Origin: an uncultured Treponema sp.
GTDB lineage: Bacteria > Spirochaetota > Spirochaetia > Treponematales > Treponemataceae
NCBI GenBank assembly: GCA_946615905.1
Contig: CAMOIE010000008.1
Coordinates: 50,126-114,125, forward strand
Reading direction: 5' to 3'
DNA length: 64,000 nucleotides
The notes beneath the pieces were generated by a model. That model was not told the DNA's origin. It worked only from the letters and a program-made list of their open reading frames with translations, and ran no database searches. Shown one piece after another: positions 55,043 through 63,765 of this stretch (position 1 is the first letter of the stretch; the number at the start of each line of letters is the position of its first letter). The translations under genes and the position numbers were made by a program.

Positions 55043-55858
55043 ATGGAAAAGTCACTTGATATGCCCTCGGAAAGAAAGTTTCGGCGGAAAGCCTCTCCTT
55101 TTTTACTCTTCCTCAAAATCGCTGATGCGGCCCGCCTTGCCGACTCTTTTTTGCTCGGTGACGCCCACTGCGTCCGCTGCGGCTCTTGGACTTGCGGGAA
55201 GCAGCTTTGCAGAAAATGCCGCCCTTTAATCCAAAAATGGGAGCCTCTTTCAGGCCGCCGCTGCGCAGTTTGCGGAAAAGAGCTTGTCAGCGAGGATAAG
55301 ACCTGCATGTCTTGCAGGGAAAATCAAATTTTGCGGCATACAGACTTGGTCTTTCCCCTCCATTCCTACAGGCTCTGGAAAAAATCCCTGCTTTTCGAGT
55401 GGAAAATTTTGGGAATGCGGGGGCTTTCTCCCTTTTTCGCGGATTTGCTTTACAGGGCAAAGTTAGAAGTGGAAAGCCTTGCAAAAGAAGAGAATCTTCC
55501 TCTTGTTCCAGTACCGCCTAGGCCTGGCAAAATCAGGAGCGAGGGTTGGGATCAAATCGAGGAGCTTTGCTTTTACCTGAACAAACTCTACGGGGTGAAA
55601 ATATTGAGGATTCTCCGCAGACTGTCAAAAGTCCAGCAGAAAAAACTCGACAGAATCCAGCGGCTTGAACTTTCATCGTCCTCATACGCAGTCGAAAGGG
55701 CTGGAATCCTTCACCGCCGCCTGAAAAAGATTCCTGAGCAGGTTATTTTGCTCGATGACGTTATGACAACCGGCGCTACGATTGAAAGTTGCGCGGCTCT
55801 TTTAAAATCGCTTGGAATCAAAAAGGTCCACGTGATTACGCTTTTCACCGTGGATTAG
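55043..55858 (+). CDS. ComF-family phosphoribosyltransferase-like protein
   Basis: 271 residues. The N-terminal third has two pairs of Cys motifs (CVRCG...CRKC and CAVCGK...CMSC, about residues 37-95), the zinc-finger part of ComF. The C-terminal half is a type I phosphoribosyltransferase with the PRPP loop VILLDDVMTTGATI. ComF links to DNA uptake in competent bacteria but is also common where competence is unknown. A helix-rich middle stretch follows the family. The start is uncertain: ATG 55043 or ATG 55061. Confidence 0.85.
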   Translation: MEKSLDMPSERKFRRKASPFLLFLKIADAARLADSFLLGDAHCVRCGSWTCGKQLCRKCRPLIQKWEPLSGRRCAVCGKELVSEDKTCMSCRENQILRHTDLVFPLHSYRLWKKSLLFEWKILGMRGLSPFFADLLYRAKLEVESLAKEENLPLVPVPPRPGKIRSEGWDQIEELCFYLNKLYGVKILRILRRLSKVQQKKLDRIQRLELSSSSYAVERAGILHRRLKKIPEQVILLDDVMTTGATIESCAALLKSLGIKKVHVITLFTVD

Positions 55859-55978
55859 CGGCAGCGATGGGAGGGGCAGGGTTCGCAATGGAGGTTGAGC
55901 TTGTCGAAACCACATTGCGAATGAGCGTGAGCGAACCCCGGACGTAGCGACCCGGAGGGTGCCGCCCGAAAACAAAAG
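55859..55978. repeat. Spacer with invariant-loop hairpin (element E)
   Basis: TTCGCAATG (55882-55890) pairs with CATTGCGAA (55913-55921), and inside it GGTT (55893-55896) pairs with AACC (55908-55911) around loop GAGCTTGTCGA (55897-55907). The right part holds GC-rich filler. Confidence 0.8.
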
Positions 55979-56007
55979 TTGATTTTTAAGTCTATAGACA
56001 TTATAAT
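55979..56007 (+). promoter_or_regulatory. Sigma-70-type promoter of the GltD-like gene
   Basis: TTGATT (55979-55984), 17 bases, TATAAT (56002-56007). The leader would be about 40 bases, with GAGG at 56040-56043. Confidence 0.75.
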
Positions 56008-56054
56008 TAAGGGAGCTGTAAATTGCCAAAATCTAACCTGAGGTATATTTTTTT

Positions 56055-57365
56055 ATGAAAGAAGATGTCGTCAATTATACAATGGAAGAGGCTATCGCCG
56101 AAGCGAAACGCTGCTTGAACTGCAAGGTTCCTCAGTGCCGCACCGGCTGCCCGATTGAAAATGACATTCCGGCCTTTAACCACGCCATTTCTGTGGGAAA
56201 CATCGGCGAGGCTTACGATATAATCTCCATCCGCTCTGATTTGCCGGCGATTTGCGGCCGTGTATGTCCCCACGAGAGCCAGTGTGAGGGACACTGCGTG
56301 ATGAACAAGCTCGGAAAACCGATTAAAATCGGTCGCCTTGAGCGTTTTATCGCTGATTTTGAGGCTGACTATGACCTGACAAAACTCAACAAAGTCAAAA
56401 AGAACCCGAAGAACGCTGGAAAAGTCGCTGTCATCGGTGCTGGACCTGCCGGACTTTCCGCCGCATACGATTTGGCCCGCAAGAATTTTGACGTGACTGT
56501 CTTTGACCGCGAGAGCGAGCCGGGCGGTGTATTGCTCTATGGAATCCCGGAATTCCGCTTGCCGAAGGATGTCGTCCGCCGCCAGACTGCAAGATTTGAA
56601 AAATACGGCGTGACTTACAAAAACAACGTGACTTTCGGAAAGGACTTTACGATTGATTCTCTCAAGGCGGAGGGCTTTGAGGCGATTTTGATTGCCTCTG
56701 GTGCTGTCGGCTCCAAAAAGGTCGGTGTTGCCGGTGAGGATTTGGACGGCGTGATTGACGCCCTTGACTTGCTCCATAAAGTCCGCGACTTCCGCGATGG
56801 AAAAATTGCCCGCGAGGAAGTTCCGATTAAAGAGGGCGAGACAGTAATCGTAATCGGCGCGGGAAATGTCGCCATGGATGCATGCCGCTCATCTGTCGAC
56901 ATGGGAGCGAAAAAGACTGTCGTCTGCTACCGCCGCAAGATTGAGAATATGAGGGCTGCCAAGGCTGAGTATGAATGTGCCCTTGCTGACGGAGTTGAAT
57001 TCAAATGGGAGCATGTTCCCTCTGAATTTGTCGGAAAGGACGGAAAATTCACAGCCTTCAAAGCTACGACTCCTGACGGAGAAGTGGAGCTTGCCGCCGA
57101 TAAAATCGTTGTCGCGATTGGCTCGGAGCCGGACGCTATTTTCGAGGCCGCCAGTGCGGGTCTTGCAAAAGAGGACGGCCGCTACCTTACGGTTCAGACT
57201 GAGAACCCGGACTCTTACGGCATGACCAATGTTGATGGCGTTTTTGCTGCCGGAGACATCGTTCACCACCCGAAGACTGTCGTCATGGCTATGCGAGAGG
57301 GAAGAAGGACTGCCGCGGCTATTGAAAAATACGTCTCAGCGAAGCATCCTCTTGCAAATAACTGA
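56055..57365 (+). CDS. GltD/NfnB-type NAD(P)-dependent oxidoreductase
   Basis: 436 residues, equivalent to the small subunit of glutamate synthase or of related flavin reductases. The N-terminus carries two Cys-rich motifs for 4Fe-4S clusters (CLNCKVPQCRTGCP and CGRVCPHESQCEGHC). Two dinucleotide-binding motifs follow: GAGPAGLSAAYDLA for FAD (about 132-145) and GAGNVAMDACRSS for NAD(P)H (about 268-280). No large GltB subunit is adjacent, so an independent function or an NfnB-like role are both possible. Own promoter. Confidence 0.87.
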   Translation: MKEDVVNYTMEEAIAEAKRCLNCKVPQCRTGCPIENDIPAFNHAISVGNIGEAYDIISIRSDLPAICGRVCPHESQCEGHCVMNKLGKPIKIGRLERFIADFEADYDLTKLNKVKKNPKNAGKVAVIGAGPAGLSAAYDLARKNFDVTVFDRESEPGGVLLYGIPEFRLPKDVVRRQTARFEKYGVTYKNNVTFGKDFTIDSLKAEGFEAILIASGAVGSKKVGVAGEDLDGVIDALDLLHKVRDFRDGKIAREEVPIKEGETVIVIGAGNVAMDACRSSVDMGAKKTVVCYRRKIENMRAAKAEYECALADGVEFKWEHVPSEFVGKDGKFTAFKATTPDGEVELAADKIVVAIGSEPDAIFEAASAGLAKEDGRYLTVQTENPDSYGMTNVDGVFAAGDIVHHPKTVVMAMREGRRTAAAIEKYVSAKHPLANN

Positions 57366-57392
57366 AAACAGTCATAAAATTTGGTTAAATTC

Positions 57393-57421
57393 TTGTCTTT
57401 TAGGCTTTTTCGGTGTATCTT
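57393..57421 (+). promoter_or_regulatory. Candidate promoter of cheW
   Basis: TTGTCT (57393-57398), 17 bases, TATCTT (57416-57421). Moderate matches with ideal spacing, some 30 bases ahead of ATG 57453. Confidence 0.5.
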
Positions 57422-57452
57422 TTAATGTAGTAGGAATTTGTACGGAGGATAT

Positions 57453-57929
57453 ATGGCAGACATCAATCAGGTTCAGCTGGTAACATTTCAGCTTGGCGAA
57501 GAATTGTACGGCGTTGATATTATGGACGTTAAGGAAATAGTGAAAATCACAGAAGCCCGTCCGATTCCGAACGCTCCCTACTATGTTGAAGGTATTTTTA
57601 ACCTCAGAAGTGAAATTATACCGGTCATCAACCTTCACAAGCGTTTCAAGTTGCAAAAACTTGTCATAAGTGAGGGGGACGAAGATGAGGGTGGATATGT
57701 CATCTTGAACATCGAGGGAAACAAAATCGGCATCATCATCGATAAAGTTGCCCGCGTTGTGACGATTGGCACTGACGAGATTAAGCCGCCGCCGCAGATG
57801 ATTTCTGGCATTGGCACCGAATATATTCAGGGGGTTGTGCGTCAGGACGACCATTATCTTATCGTTCTTGACACGCGCCGGCTCTTCGATGCCAAAGAGA
57901 TGCAGAAAATTGTAGAGCCTGGTCAGTAA
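57453..57929 (+). CDS. cheW: Chemotaxis coupling protein CheW
   Basis: 158 residues, a single CheW domain that bridges chemoreceptors and CheA. Family blocks: QLVTFQLGEELYGVDI, the motif PNAPYYVEGIFNLRSEIIPVINLHKRF and IVLDTRRLF at the end. A short acidic insertion (SEGDEDEGG) sits in the middle. Start ATG 57453 with GGAGGA nine bases before it; ATG 57438 overlaps the upstream leader. A single gene with its own promoter and terminator. Confidence 0.93.
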   Translation: MADINQVQLVTFQLGEELYGVDIMDVKEIVKITEARPIPNAPYYVEGIFNLRSEIIPVINLHKRFKLQKLVISEGDEDEGGYVILNIEGNKIGIIIDKVARVVTIGTDEIKPPPQMISGIGTEYIQGVVRQDDHYLIVLDTRRLFDAKEMQKIVEPGQ

Positions 57930-57939
57930 AGATTTTTCC

Positions 57940-57972
57940 GGCCGCGAAGTTTTTTTTCGCGGCTGTTTTGTT
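57940..57972 (+). terminator. Rho-independent terminator after cheW
   Basis: Stem GCCGCGAA (57941-57948) with TTCGCGGC (57956-57963), extended by a G.T pair, seven-base T-rich loop, then TGTTTTGTTT. Confidence 0.82.
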
Positions 57973-58004
57973 TAAAACAAAATACGATTATTCTTAGGTA
58001 AAAA

Positions 58005-59084
58005 ATGATTCAAACATTCAGTTCCACAATCCGCCGAAAAGAAATGGATGCTGTTTTGACTTGTATGGTTGATGAGAAAACAGGTCCTGGCGAATTGAAC
58101 ACCCGCTTTATTCAAACTTTGAAAGAATTTACAGGATGTGACGGAGCCGTCGCATTCCGAAGTCCTTCTTTGGCCTTGGCCTATGCCTTGCGCGCGATTG
58201 CTTTGGAAAAAGGCTCTAAAATCTTGGTCTCAGCTCTTGCCCCGTCCTGGCAGTACAGGGCTGTCGTTGACTTGGGCTATGAAGTTCTTCCTCTTGATGT
58301 TTCTGAGGAGACTGGGCTTGTCACGCTTGAGTCTGTCGAAGAGGGAATAAAAGATGGCGGCCGCCTTTTGCTTTTGCATGAGACTATGGGAATTCTCCCT
58401 GACCTTGAGAAAATCGCGGCGCTGGGAATTCCCCTGATTGAGGACATCTCTCATTCTGTGGGTGCCGTACTGCCGCCTCAAGAAAGCTCTGAGTCTAATC
58501 CTGCTGCCGGGGAAAATCAGCAGAAAGTTGAGAGAAAGGCAGGTTCCTTCGGATTGTATACGATTATGGGGCTTGAGGAGTTTGACTCTGTTACGGCAGG
58601 AGGCGGGGCTGTCTTGATGGCTCCCAACCGCCGCGAGTGGATTGTCCTCAAAAAGTTTACGGACGAGGCTCCAAGGACTGACATCCTCCCGGACTTGAAT
58701 TCAGCCTTGGCTTTTGTTCAGCTCAAGGAGTTCAAGCGCAACGAGGAGGCGAGAAAGACTTTGTTCAACCTCTACCAGAGGGCTGTGATGTCAGGGAAAA
58801 ACAAGACTTTTGTCCGTGGCTTGGACGCGGCTTCTACGGTCTGGTCTTTTCCGCTTGTCTTGAACGGTGCCTTTAAGGAAGTCAAATCATATTGCTCAAG
58901 AAAGGAAATCGAAATCAAACTTGCCTACGAGAATTCTGTCTTTTCACTTTTGAGCGAGGATGAGCAGGCGAAGTTGAAGGTCGCTAAAAAACTTTCTTTG
59001 CGTTGCGTTTTATTCCCTCTGTATCCGAGGCTTGGCTCTGACTCAGCGCAGAAAATCGTAAAAGTTTTGGGGACGTTGCCGTAA
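58005..59084 (+). CDS. DegT/DnrJ/EryC1-like protein without the PLP lysine
   Basis: 359 residues with the fold-type I layout of sugar aminotransferases of the DegT family: GDGAV-like N-terminal FTGCDGAVAFRSPSLALAYAL, VSALAPSWQYRAVVDLGYEV, and LIEDISHSVGA, matching the family's D-x-x-H-x-x-G strand. The place of the PLP-binding Lys (SFxxxK followed by a Gly-rich turn) reads SFGLYT then AGGGAV, so Lys is replaced by Thr. The protein should not be a normal transaminase. It lies ahead of nadK, whose ATG overlaps its stop. A Ser/Gln-rich insertion (about 160-175) precedes that site. Confidence 0.8.
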   Translation: MIQTFSSTIRRKEMDAVLTCMVDEKTGPGELNTRFIQTLKEFTGCDGAVAFRSPSLALAYALRAIALEKGSKILVSALAPSWQYRAVVDLGYEVLPLDVSEETGLVTLESVEEGIKDGGRLLLLHETMGILPDLEKIAALGIPLIEDISHSVGAVLPPQESSESNPAAGENQQKVERKAGSFGLYTIMGLEEFDSVTAGGGAVLMAPNRREWIVLKKFTDEAPRTDILPDLNSALAFVQLKEFKRNEEARKTLFNLYQRAVMSGKNKTFVRGLDAASTVWSFPLVLNGAFKEVKSYCSRKEIEIKLAYENSVFSLLSEDEQAKLKVAKKLSLRCVLFPLYPRLGSDSAQKIVKVLGTLP

Positions 59085-59932
59085 TGGATATAAAAAACTG
59101 CATTATTGTAGTCAACACTTACAAGGAAGAGTCTAAGAACATGGGTGCGCAGATTCAGGAGTATTTGAAATCTCTTGGAATGCGTGCTGATATTTTTTTG
59201 TTCAACGGATTTTCGGAGCAGTATCCTTTTCACGGCTATGATTTTGTAGTCACTTTAGGCGGTGACGGAACGGTTTTGTTTGCCGCCAGAGGTTGCGCCC
59301 CGCTTGGAATTCCGATTTTTCCGGTCAACTTTGGCACATTCGGATTCATCGCCTCCGTGCAGAAAAATGAATGGAAAGAGGAGTTGGACTCCTTTTTAGC
59401 AGGAAATGCCTTTATCGCAGAGCGGAGCTTGATTGAGGCGACCGTTGTCCGTGGGGAAGCAAAGAGGTTCAGTGCAACGGCCTTGAACGACATCGTTGTC
59501 TCTGCGAAAACTGCCGCAAAGACAATCAATATGGATGTGAAATTCGACGGGGTTTCACTCGGCCAATTCAAGGCTGACGGTGTTATAATCTCGACTCCGA
59601 CCGGCTCCACGGCATATTCAGCCTCTGCCGGAGGCCCGATAATCGATCCCCATCTTGATTCGATGCTGCTTACGATTATCAACGCATTCTCGCTTTCTAG
59701 CCGTCCTGTCGTCTTGAATCCAAAAGGGGAGCTTGAGATTACGGTTCTCCCCTCAAGGACTTCGGAAGTCGTAATCACTGTTGACGGCCAGATTCCTGTG
59801 AACCTGCACGTCGGCGACTCTATAAAAATCACCCAAATTGCCGACAAGGCGAAATTAATCGGCTGCACTGCGGAAAAATTCTACGGCGCTTTGAGGTCAA
59901 AATTAAACTGGTCGGGAGGCCCACATGCTTGA
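59084..59932 (+). CDS. nadK: NAD kinase
   Basis: 282 residues. NadK phosphorylates NAD to NADP. The GGDGT motif (VTLGGDGTVLFAAR, about 54-67), the family's NxG-FGF strand (VNFGTFGFIASV) and the PTGSTAYSASAGGPI block are complete. It overlaps the preceding stop by one base and recN by eight. NadK next to recN is a frequent arrangement in bacteria. Confidence 0.95.
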   Translation: MDIKNCIIVVNTYKEESKNMGAQIQEYLKSLGMRADIFLFNGFSEQYPFHGYDFVVTLGGDGTVLFAARGCAPLGIPIFPVNFGTFGFIASVQKNEWKEELDSFLAGNAFIAERSLIEATVVRGEAKRFSATALNDIVVSAKTAAKTINMDVKFDGVSLGQFKADGVIISTPTGSTAYSASAGGPIIDPHLDSMLLTIINAFSLSSRPVVLNPKGELEITVLPSRTSEVVITVDGQIPVNLHVGDSIKITQIADKAKLIGCTAEKFYGALRSKLNWSGGPHA

Positions 59933-61670
59933 AGAGCTTTCAATAAAAGATTTTGCGCTGATTGACAAGGCGCATCTTGAGTTCTCAAAAGGTTTTACGG
60001 TTCTCTCAGGCGAGACCGGCGCAGGAAAATCACTTTTAATCGGCGCGATTTCCTTTTTGCTGGGCGGAAGGGCCGGACTTGAGCAAATTCGCACCGGGGC
60101 GAGCGAGGCTTCTGTCTCCGGGACTTTTTTGCTTGACTTGCAAAACGAAAAGTTTTCCTCATCGGACGCGGAAGGGTCTGAGGCTAAGTCAGCCGCTGAA
60201 TGGCTCTACCTGCACGGAATCGAGGCCGAGGACGGACGTGTTTTGCTCAGGAGAATCGTCAGGTCGAACGGAAAATCATCTGCATGGATTGGCTCGACTC
60301 CAGTCACTCGGGCGGACTTAGCTTCTTTCGGCTCTTTTTTGATTGACATTCACGGTCAGCACGAGCATCAGTCTTTGATGAAAGTTCCGGAGCACAGAAA
60401 ATTTCTCGACTCTTATGCCGGATTGAATGAAAAAGTCTCGGCTTTTACAGGTCTTTACTCAAAACTCGTGGAAAAACGCCGCTCACTCGCAGAACTTGAG
60501 AGCGATGACTCTAGGCGGGAAGAGAAAATCGAGCTGCTGTCATTTGCAGTCAAGGAAATCAGCGAGGCAAAGCTCAAGGCCGGTGAGGACAAGGCACTTG
60601 AGGACGAGGAGAACAAGCTACTTTCTTTCGAGAAACTCTACAACGAAATCGAAAGCGTGACAGGCATTTTGGACGGAGGGGATGACGGCGAGGGGGTAAT
60701 CGGCGCGATGAAAAAAATCCGCATGTCGGCCTCTAACGCCTCAAGCTTGGACAAGTCCCTTGAAAAACTGACCGAGCGTTTTGAGTCCTCGTTCTACGAG
60801 CTTTCTGACATAGCCTCCGAATACTCACGGTACAAGCAGTCCCTTGTCTTTGACCCGGAAAGGCTCAATGAGGTTCAGGAGCGCAATGCGCTGATTTACA
60901 ATCTCAAGAAAAAATATGCCCCGTCAGTTTCTTCCCCGATTGAGGACGTTATAAAATACGCCCAGGATGCCCAGGAAAAACTTGACTCCCTGCAAGGCTC
61001 TGCACAAGGCAAGGAAGAGCTTCAAAAAGAAATTTCCGCCCTTGAGAAAGAAGTCTACGCCGAGGCAAAGGCGATTTCTGCCGAGCGCAAAAAGGCCTCC
61101 CTCTTGATGGCAAAGTCCGTCGAGGATGTCCTGTCAAAACTCGGCATGAAAGGAACGAAATTTTCCGTAAATATCGAGGAGAAGTCAGGTGATGGCGTTG
61201 AGCAAAAATGCGGCCCCTACGGAATCGACAACATTGAATTCCTGATTGCGGCAAATGCCGGAAACCCATTGCAGCCTCTCGCTAAAATCGCGTCCGGCGG
61301 AGAGCTTTCCCGTGTCATGTTGGCCTTGAAGACTATTTTCGCCCGGACTGACCCGGTTGACACCATGATTTTCGATGAGATTGACACTGGAATTGGCGGA
61401 GAGGTCGCGGTTTCTGTGGGCAGTCACCTTAAAAATCTTGCAAAAAACAGGCAGGTTTTGTGCATAACTCACCTTGCCAGCATCGCAGTTTATGCCGATA
61501 ATCAAATTAAGATTGAAAAATCTGTCAAAAACGGGGCTACCGAGACTGCCGTCCATGGAATTTCTGGAGATGCGCGCGTCTCTGAGATTGCGCGGATGCT
61601 TTCCGGCGACCCATTGAGCGCGGAGTCTTTGGAGCATGCGAGGTCAATGCTGGCGAAATTCTCTGCCTAG
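59925..61670 (+). CDS. recN: DNA repair protein RecN
   Basis: 581 residues, an SMC-like repair ATPase. Walker A is GETGAGKSLLIGAI near residue 27. Two long coiled-coil arms (about 155-380) flank a hinge, and the C-terminal half has the signature LSRVMLALKTIF and Walker B FDEIDTGIGG. It takes part in double-strand break repair. Complete and ordinary in size. The ATG lies within the end of nadK. Confidence 0.95.
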   Translation: MLEELSIKDFALIDKAHLEFSKGFTVLSGETGAGKSLLIGAISFLLGGRAGLEQIRTGASEASVSGTFLLDLQNEKFSSSDAEGSEAKSAAEWLYLHGIEAEDGRVLLRRIVRSNGKSSAWIGSTPVTRADLASFGSFLIDIHGQHEHQSLMKVPEHRKFLDSYAGLNEKVSAFTGLYSKLVEKRRSLAELESDDSRREEKIELLSFAVKEISEAKLKAGEDKALEDEENKLLSFEKLYNEIESVTGILDGGDDGEGVIGAMKKIRMSASNASSLDKSLEKLTERFESSFYELSDIASEYSRYKQSLVFDPERLNEVQERNALIYNLKKKYAPSVSSPIEDVIKYAQDAQEKLDSLQGSAQGKEELQKEISALEKEVYAEAKAISAERKKASLLMAKSVEDVLSKLGMKGTKFSVNIEEKSGDGVEQKCGPYGIDNIEFLIAANAGNPLQPLAKIASGGELSRVMLALKTIFARTDPVDTMIFDEIDTGIGGEVAVSVGSHLKNLAKNRQVLCITHLASIAVYADNQIKIEKSVKNGATETAVHGISGDARVSEIARMLSGDPLSAESLEHARSMLAKFSA

Positions 61671-61697
61671 CGGAAAATGGTAAAAAGCGAAAACTTG

Positions 61698-61706
61698 TGC
61701 TATAAT
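61698..61706 (+). promoter_or_regulatory. Extended -10 promoter of the 61739-63765 unit
   Basis: TGC directly before a perfect TATAAT (61701-61706). A weak -35 TGGTAA (61678-61683) has spacing 17. AAAGGAGGG at 61723-61731 is one of the strongest ribosome sites in the window. Confidence 0.62.
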
Positions 61707-61738
61707 AGACATGATGGCTCTGAAAGGAGGGCTGAAGA

Positions 61739-62542
61739 ATGGCAAAAATCACGACGGAAAACCGGGAACTATTCAAGGAAAAAAGCGGGCCTTACAAGCA
61801 GCGCATTGACGAGCTTCTCAAAAAAGAAAAAGAGATGCTTCTCCTGATTCAGCGTGATAAAGTCGGTGTCGCCTATAAAAAACTCCTTCTTTCCGAGCAG
61901 ATGCTTGAAATTGCCACCCTTTACATGACAATCAACAGTCTCTCCGTTGAAATCCTTGAGACAAAGAACAACGATGCCTTGAATGACGCGAGAAAAATCC
62001 TCTATAAGTCGATTATTTACCTTGAGGACATAGTTACGAACACAGTTGACGTACAGTATTCCGAAATCGAGGACAAGGTTGAGCAGATTGCGAACACCCC
62101 GCTTGAGAAACGCTTTTATCTGACTAGAAAGATGGGGCTTGCGATCCGCCTGCTGATTGACGCGTTCGGTGAGAACACCAAGTGGAAGTGGTCTTTTGTC
62201 GAGCTGAACGGACGCTTTGCTGTCGTCGCGAAAAACATGCTCAACATGCGGGAGGCGGGAAAGACTTTCTTTGACCCCAATCTCCCGGACTACGAGAACA
62301 CCGTTAAATATATCCGTCTTTTGAAAAAACTTCTCGACCAGACTGCGACCGGCTACCGTGACCGCTACGAGCTTTCCACCCACCGAATCGATGACATGCG
62401 CCTTGCGATAAACTTTATTTCCGCCGCGCGCCGAATCTGTGTAATGACGAACGAGCGCGAGGAGGCCGAGGAACTTAAGAAAAAGGCTATAGTCTGGAGA
62501 GAAAGACTGACCTCCGACCAGAAGTCCGGACACGCAAACTGA
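61739..62542 (+). CDS. Unrecognised helical cytosolic protein
   Basis: 267 residues, almost wholly helical by eye, rich in Lys/Glu/Leu, no signal peptide and no membrane segment. Heptad-like Leu spacing around 20-100 suggests coiled-coil helices. No motif links it to a family I know. A very strong ribosome site and its own promoter suggest high expression. It is coupled by an overlapping stop/start (TGATG) to the HD-domain gene, so the two proteins may act together. Confidence 0.75.
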   Translation: MAKITTENRELFKEKSGPYKQRIDELLKKEKEMLLLIQRDKVGVAYKKLLLSEQMLEIATLYMTINSLSVEILETKNNDALNDARKILYKSIIYLEDIVTNTVDVQYSEIEDKVEQIANTPLEKRFYLTRKMGLAIRLLIDAFGENTKWKWSFVELNGRFAVVAKNMLNMREAGKTFFDPNLPDYENTVKYIRLLKKLLDQTATGYRDRYELSTHRIDDMRLAINFISAARRICVMTNEREEAEELKKKAIVWRERLTSDQKSGHAN

Positions 62543-63765
62543 TGATAGACACACGTTTAGTCCTCAAGATTTTTGAAGGTTTTTCAATCCAGCGTTGGAA
62601 TGACCTTATCAGGCCCTTTGAAATAGTGGAGATGGACAAGGCCGCCGAGAAGATGATTGCGGCCTACATAATCGGAAAGTACGAGGAAGCCTGCGGAAAA
62701 AAAATCGACTGGGAGTGGATGATTTATGCCTCCCTTTTTGACCTGTTAAAAAAAATTGCCCTCTGCGACATAAAGTCTCCTGTCCAGCGGATGATTCGCG
62801 CCCAGTATCCGAATGCGTATATAAGGCTGAACGAGTGGGTGTTAAAGCAGTACCGCCCATTGATTCACGACGACGAGCTTTTCTCAAAATTCACATTTTA
62901 CATCGGGCAGACCTCGAACACGATTCCATCCAGCGAGGCTGTTTCCCTGACCTGGCGGGTCATGCAGGCCGCCCACAAATTTTCTTCATTCCGGGAGCTT
63001 GACATGCTTTCCGTTGTGAACGAGGAGGAGCGTCTCACAAAAATCCGCCGCGACTTGAATGAGGACATCCAAAAATACCTGGACTTGCGTGGAATGCAGC
63101 TGCTTGTCACCAGGCAAAAGCCATTCGATTTTATCATGATGGTCGAAAGGCTGCGTTTTCAGACCCGTTGGAACCAGACTCCCCGCGTGCCTCACTCTTC
63201 TGTTTTGGGCCACTGTTTTTTTGTCGCCGTTATGACCCTGCTTTTGATGCGGGAGACCGGTGAAAAACTCTGCCCGAAAAGGCTTTTCAACGATTTTTTC
63301 TGCGGACTTTTCCACGATTTGCCGGAGGCCGTGACGAGAGACATAATCTCACCTGTAAAGCAGGCCACGAACGAGCTGCCCGGAGTCGTAAAGAGCATAG
63401 AGGACGAAATTGTCCGTGCGGAATTGCTGCCCTTGATGGACTCTTCCTATGCCGAGGAAATCATGTATTTTACGAATGACGAGTTTGCAAACAGAATCAT
63501 CAAGAACGGAATTGTGACTTCCAAACTGACTTGGGAAGAGTTGAACTCAAAATACAACAAGGACAAATTTTCTCCGGTTGACGGAAGGACGGTCCGTCTT
63601 GCAGACCATCTTGCAGCCCTCTTGGAAGCAGACCAGTCGATAAAATACGGAATCACGAGCGCGCATCTTGTTGGCGGCCGCGACAACGTGCTAAAACTTT
63701 ACCCCGCCGGAACCGTAATCAACGGAATCGACATCCACAAATATCTGTCAGCCCTCTGTGAGTAA
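62542..63765 (+). CDS. HD-domain (YfbR-like) protein
   Basis: 407 residues. The C-terminal half has the metal-binding His/Asp set of HD hydrolases: PHSSVLGHCFFVAVMTLLL, the HD doublet in GLFHDLPEAVTRDI (about 258-271) and the late Asp in RLADHLAALLEAD. The block HDLPEAVTRDI resembles YfbR-type 5'-nucleotidases. The N-terminal half (about 1-200) is helical and unlike that family. Substrate unknown; a nucleotide or cyclic nucleotide is plausible. Start ATG 62542 overlaps the preceding stop. Confidence 0.82.
   Translation: MIDTRLVLKIFEGFSIQRWNDLIRPFEIVEMDKAAEKMIAAYIIGKYEEACGKKIDWEWMIYASLFDLLKKIALCDIKSPVQRMIRAQYPNAYIRLNEWVLKQYRPLIHDDELFSKFTFYIGQTSNTIPSSEAVSLTWRVMQAAHKFSSFRELDMLSVVNEEERLTKIRRDLNEDIQKYLDLRGMQLLVTRQKPFDFIMMVERLRFQTRWNQTPRVPHSSVLGHCFFVAVMTLLLMRETGEKLCPKRLFNDFFCGLFHDLPEAVTRDIISPVKQATNELPGVVKSIEDEIVRAELLPLMDSSYAEEIMYFTNDEFANRIIKNGIVTSKLTWEELNSKYNKDKFSPVDGRTVRLADHLAALLEADQSIKYGITSAHLVGGRDNVLKLYPAGTVINGIDIHKYLSALCE

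Noticed and set aside
56007..56777. Minus-strand frame of 256 codons opposite the GltD-like gene
   Set aside because: Lies wholly over a gene with clear cluster and nucleotide-binding motifs; no motif of its own.
61769..62554. Long minus-strand frame (261 codons) opposite the gene at 61739
   Set aside because: It mirrors the plus-strand gene, which has the strong ribosome site, promoter and coupling to the HD gene.
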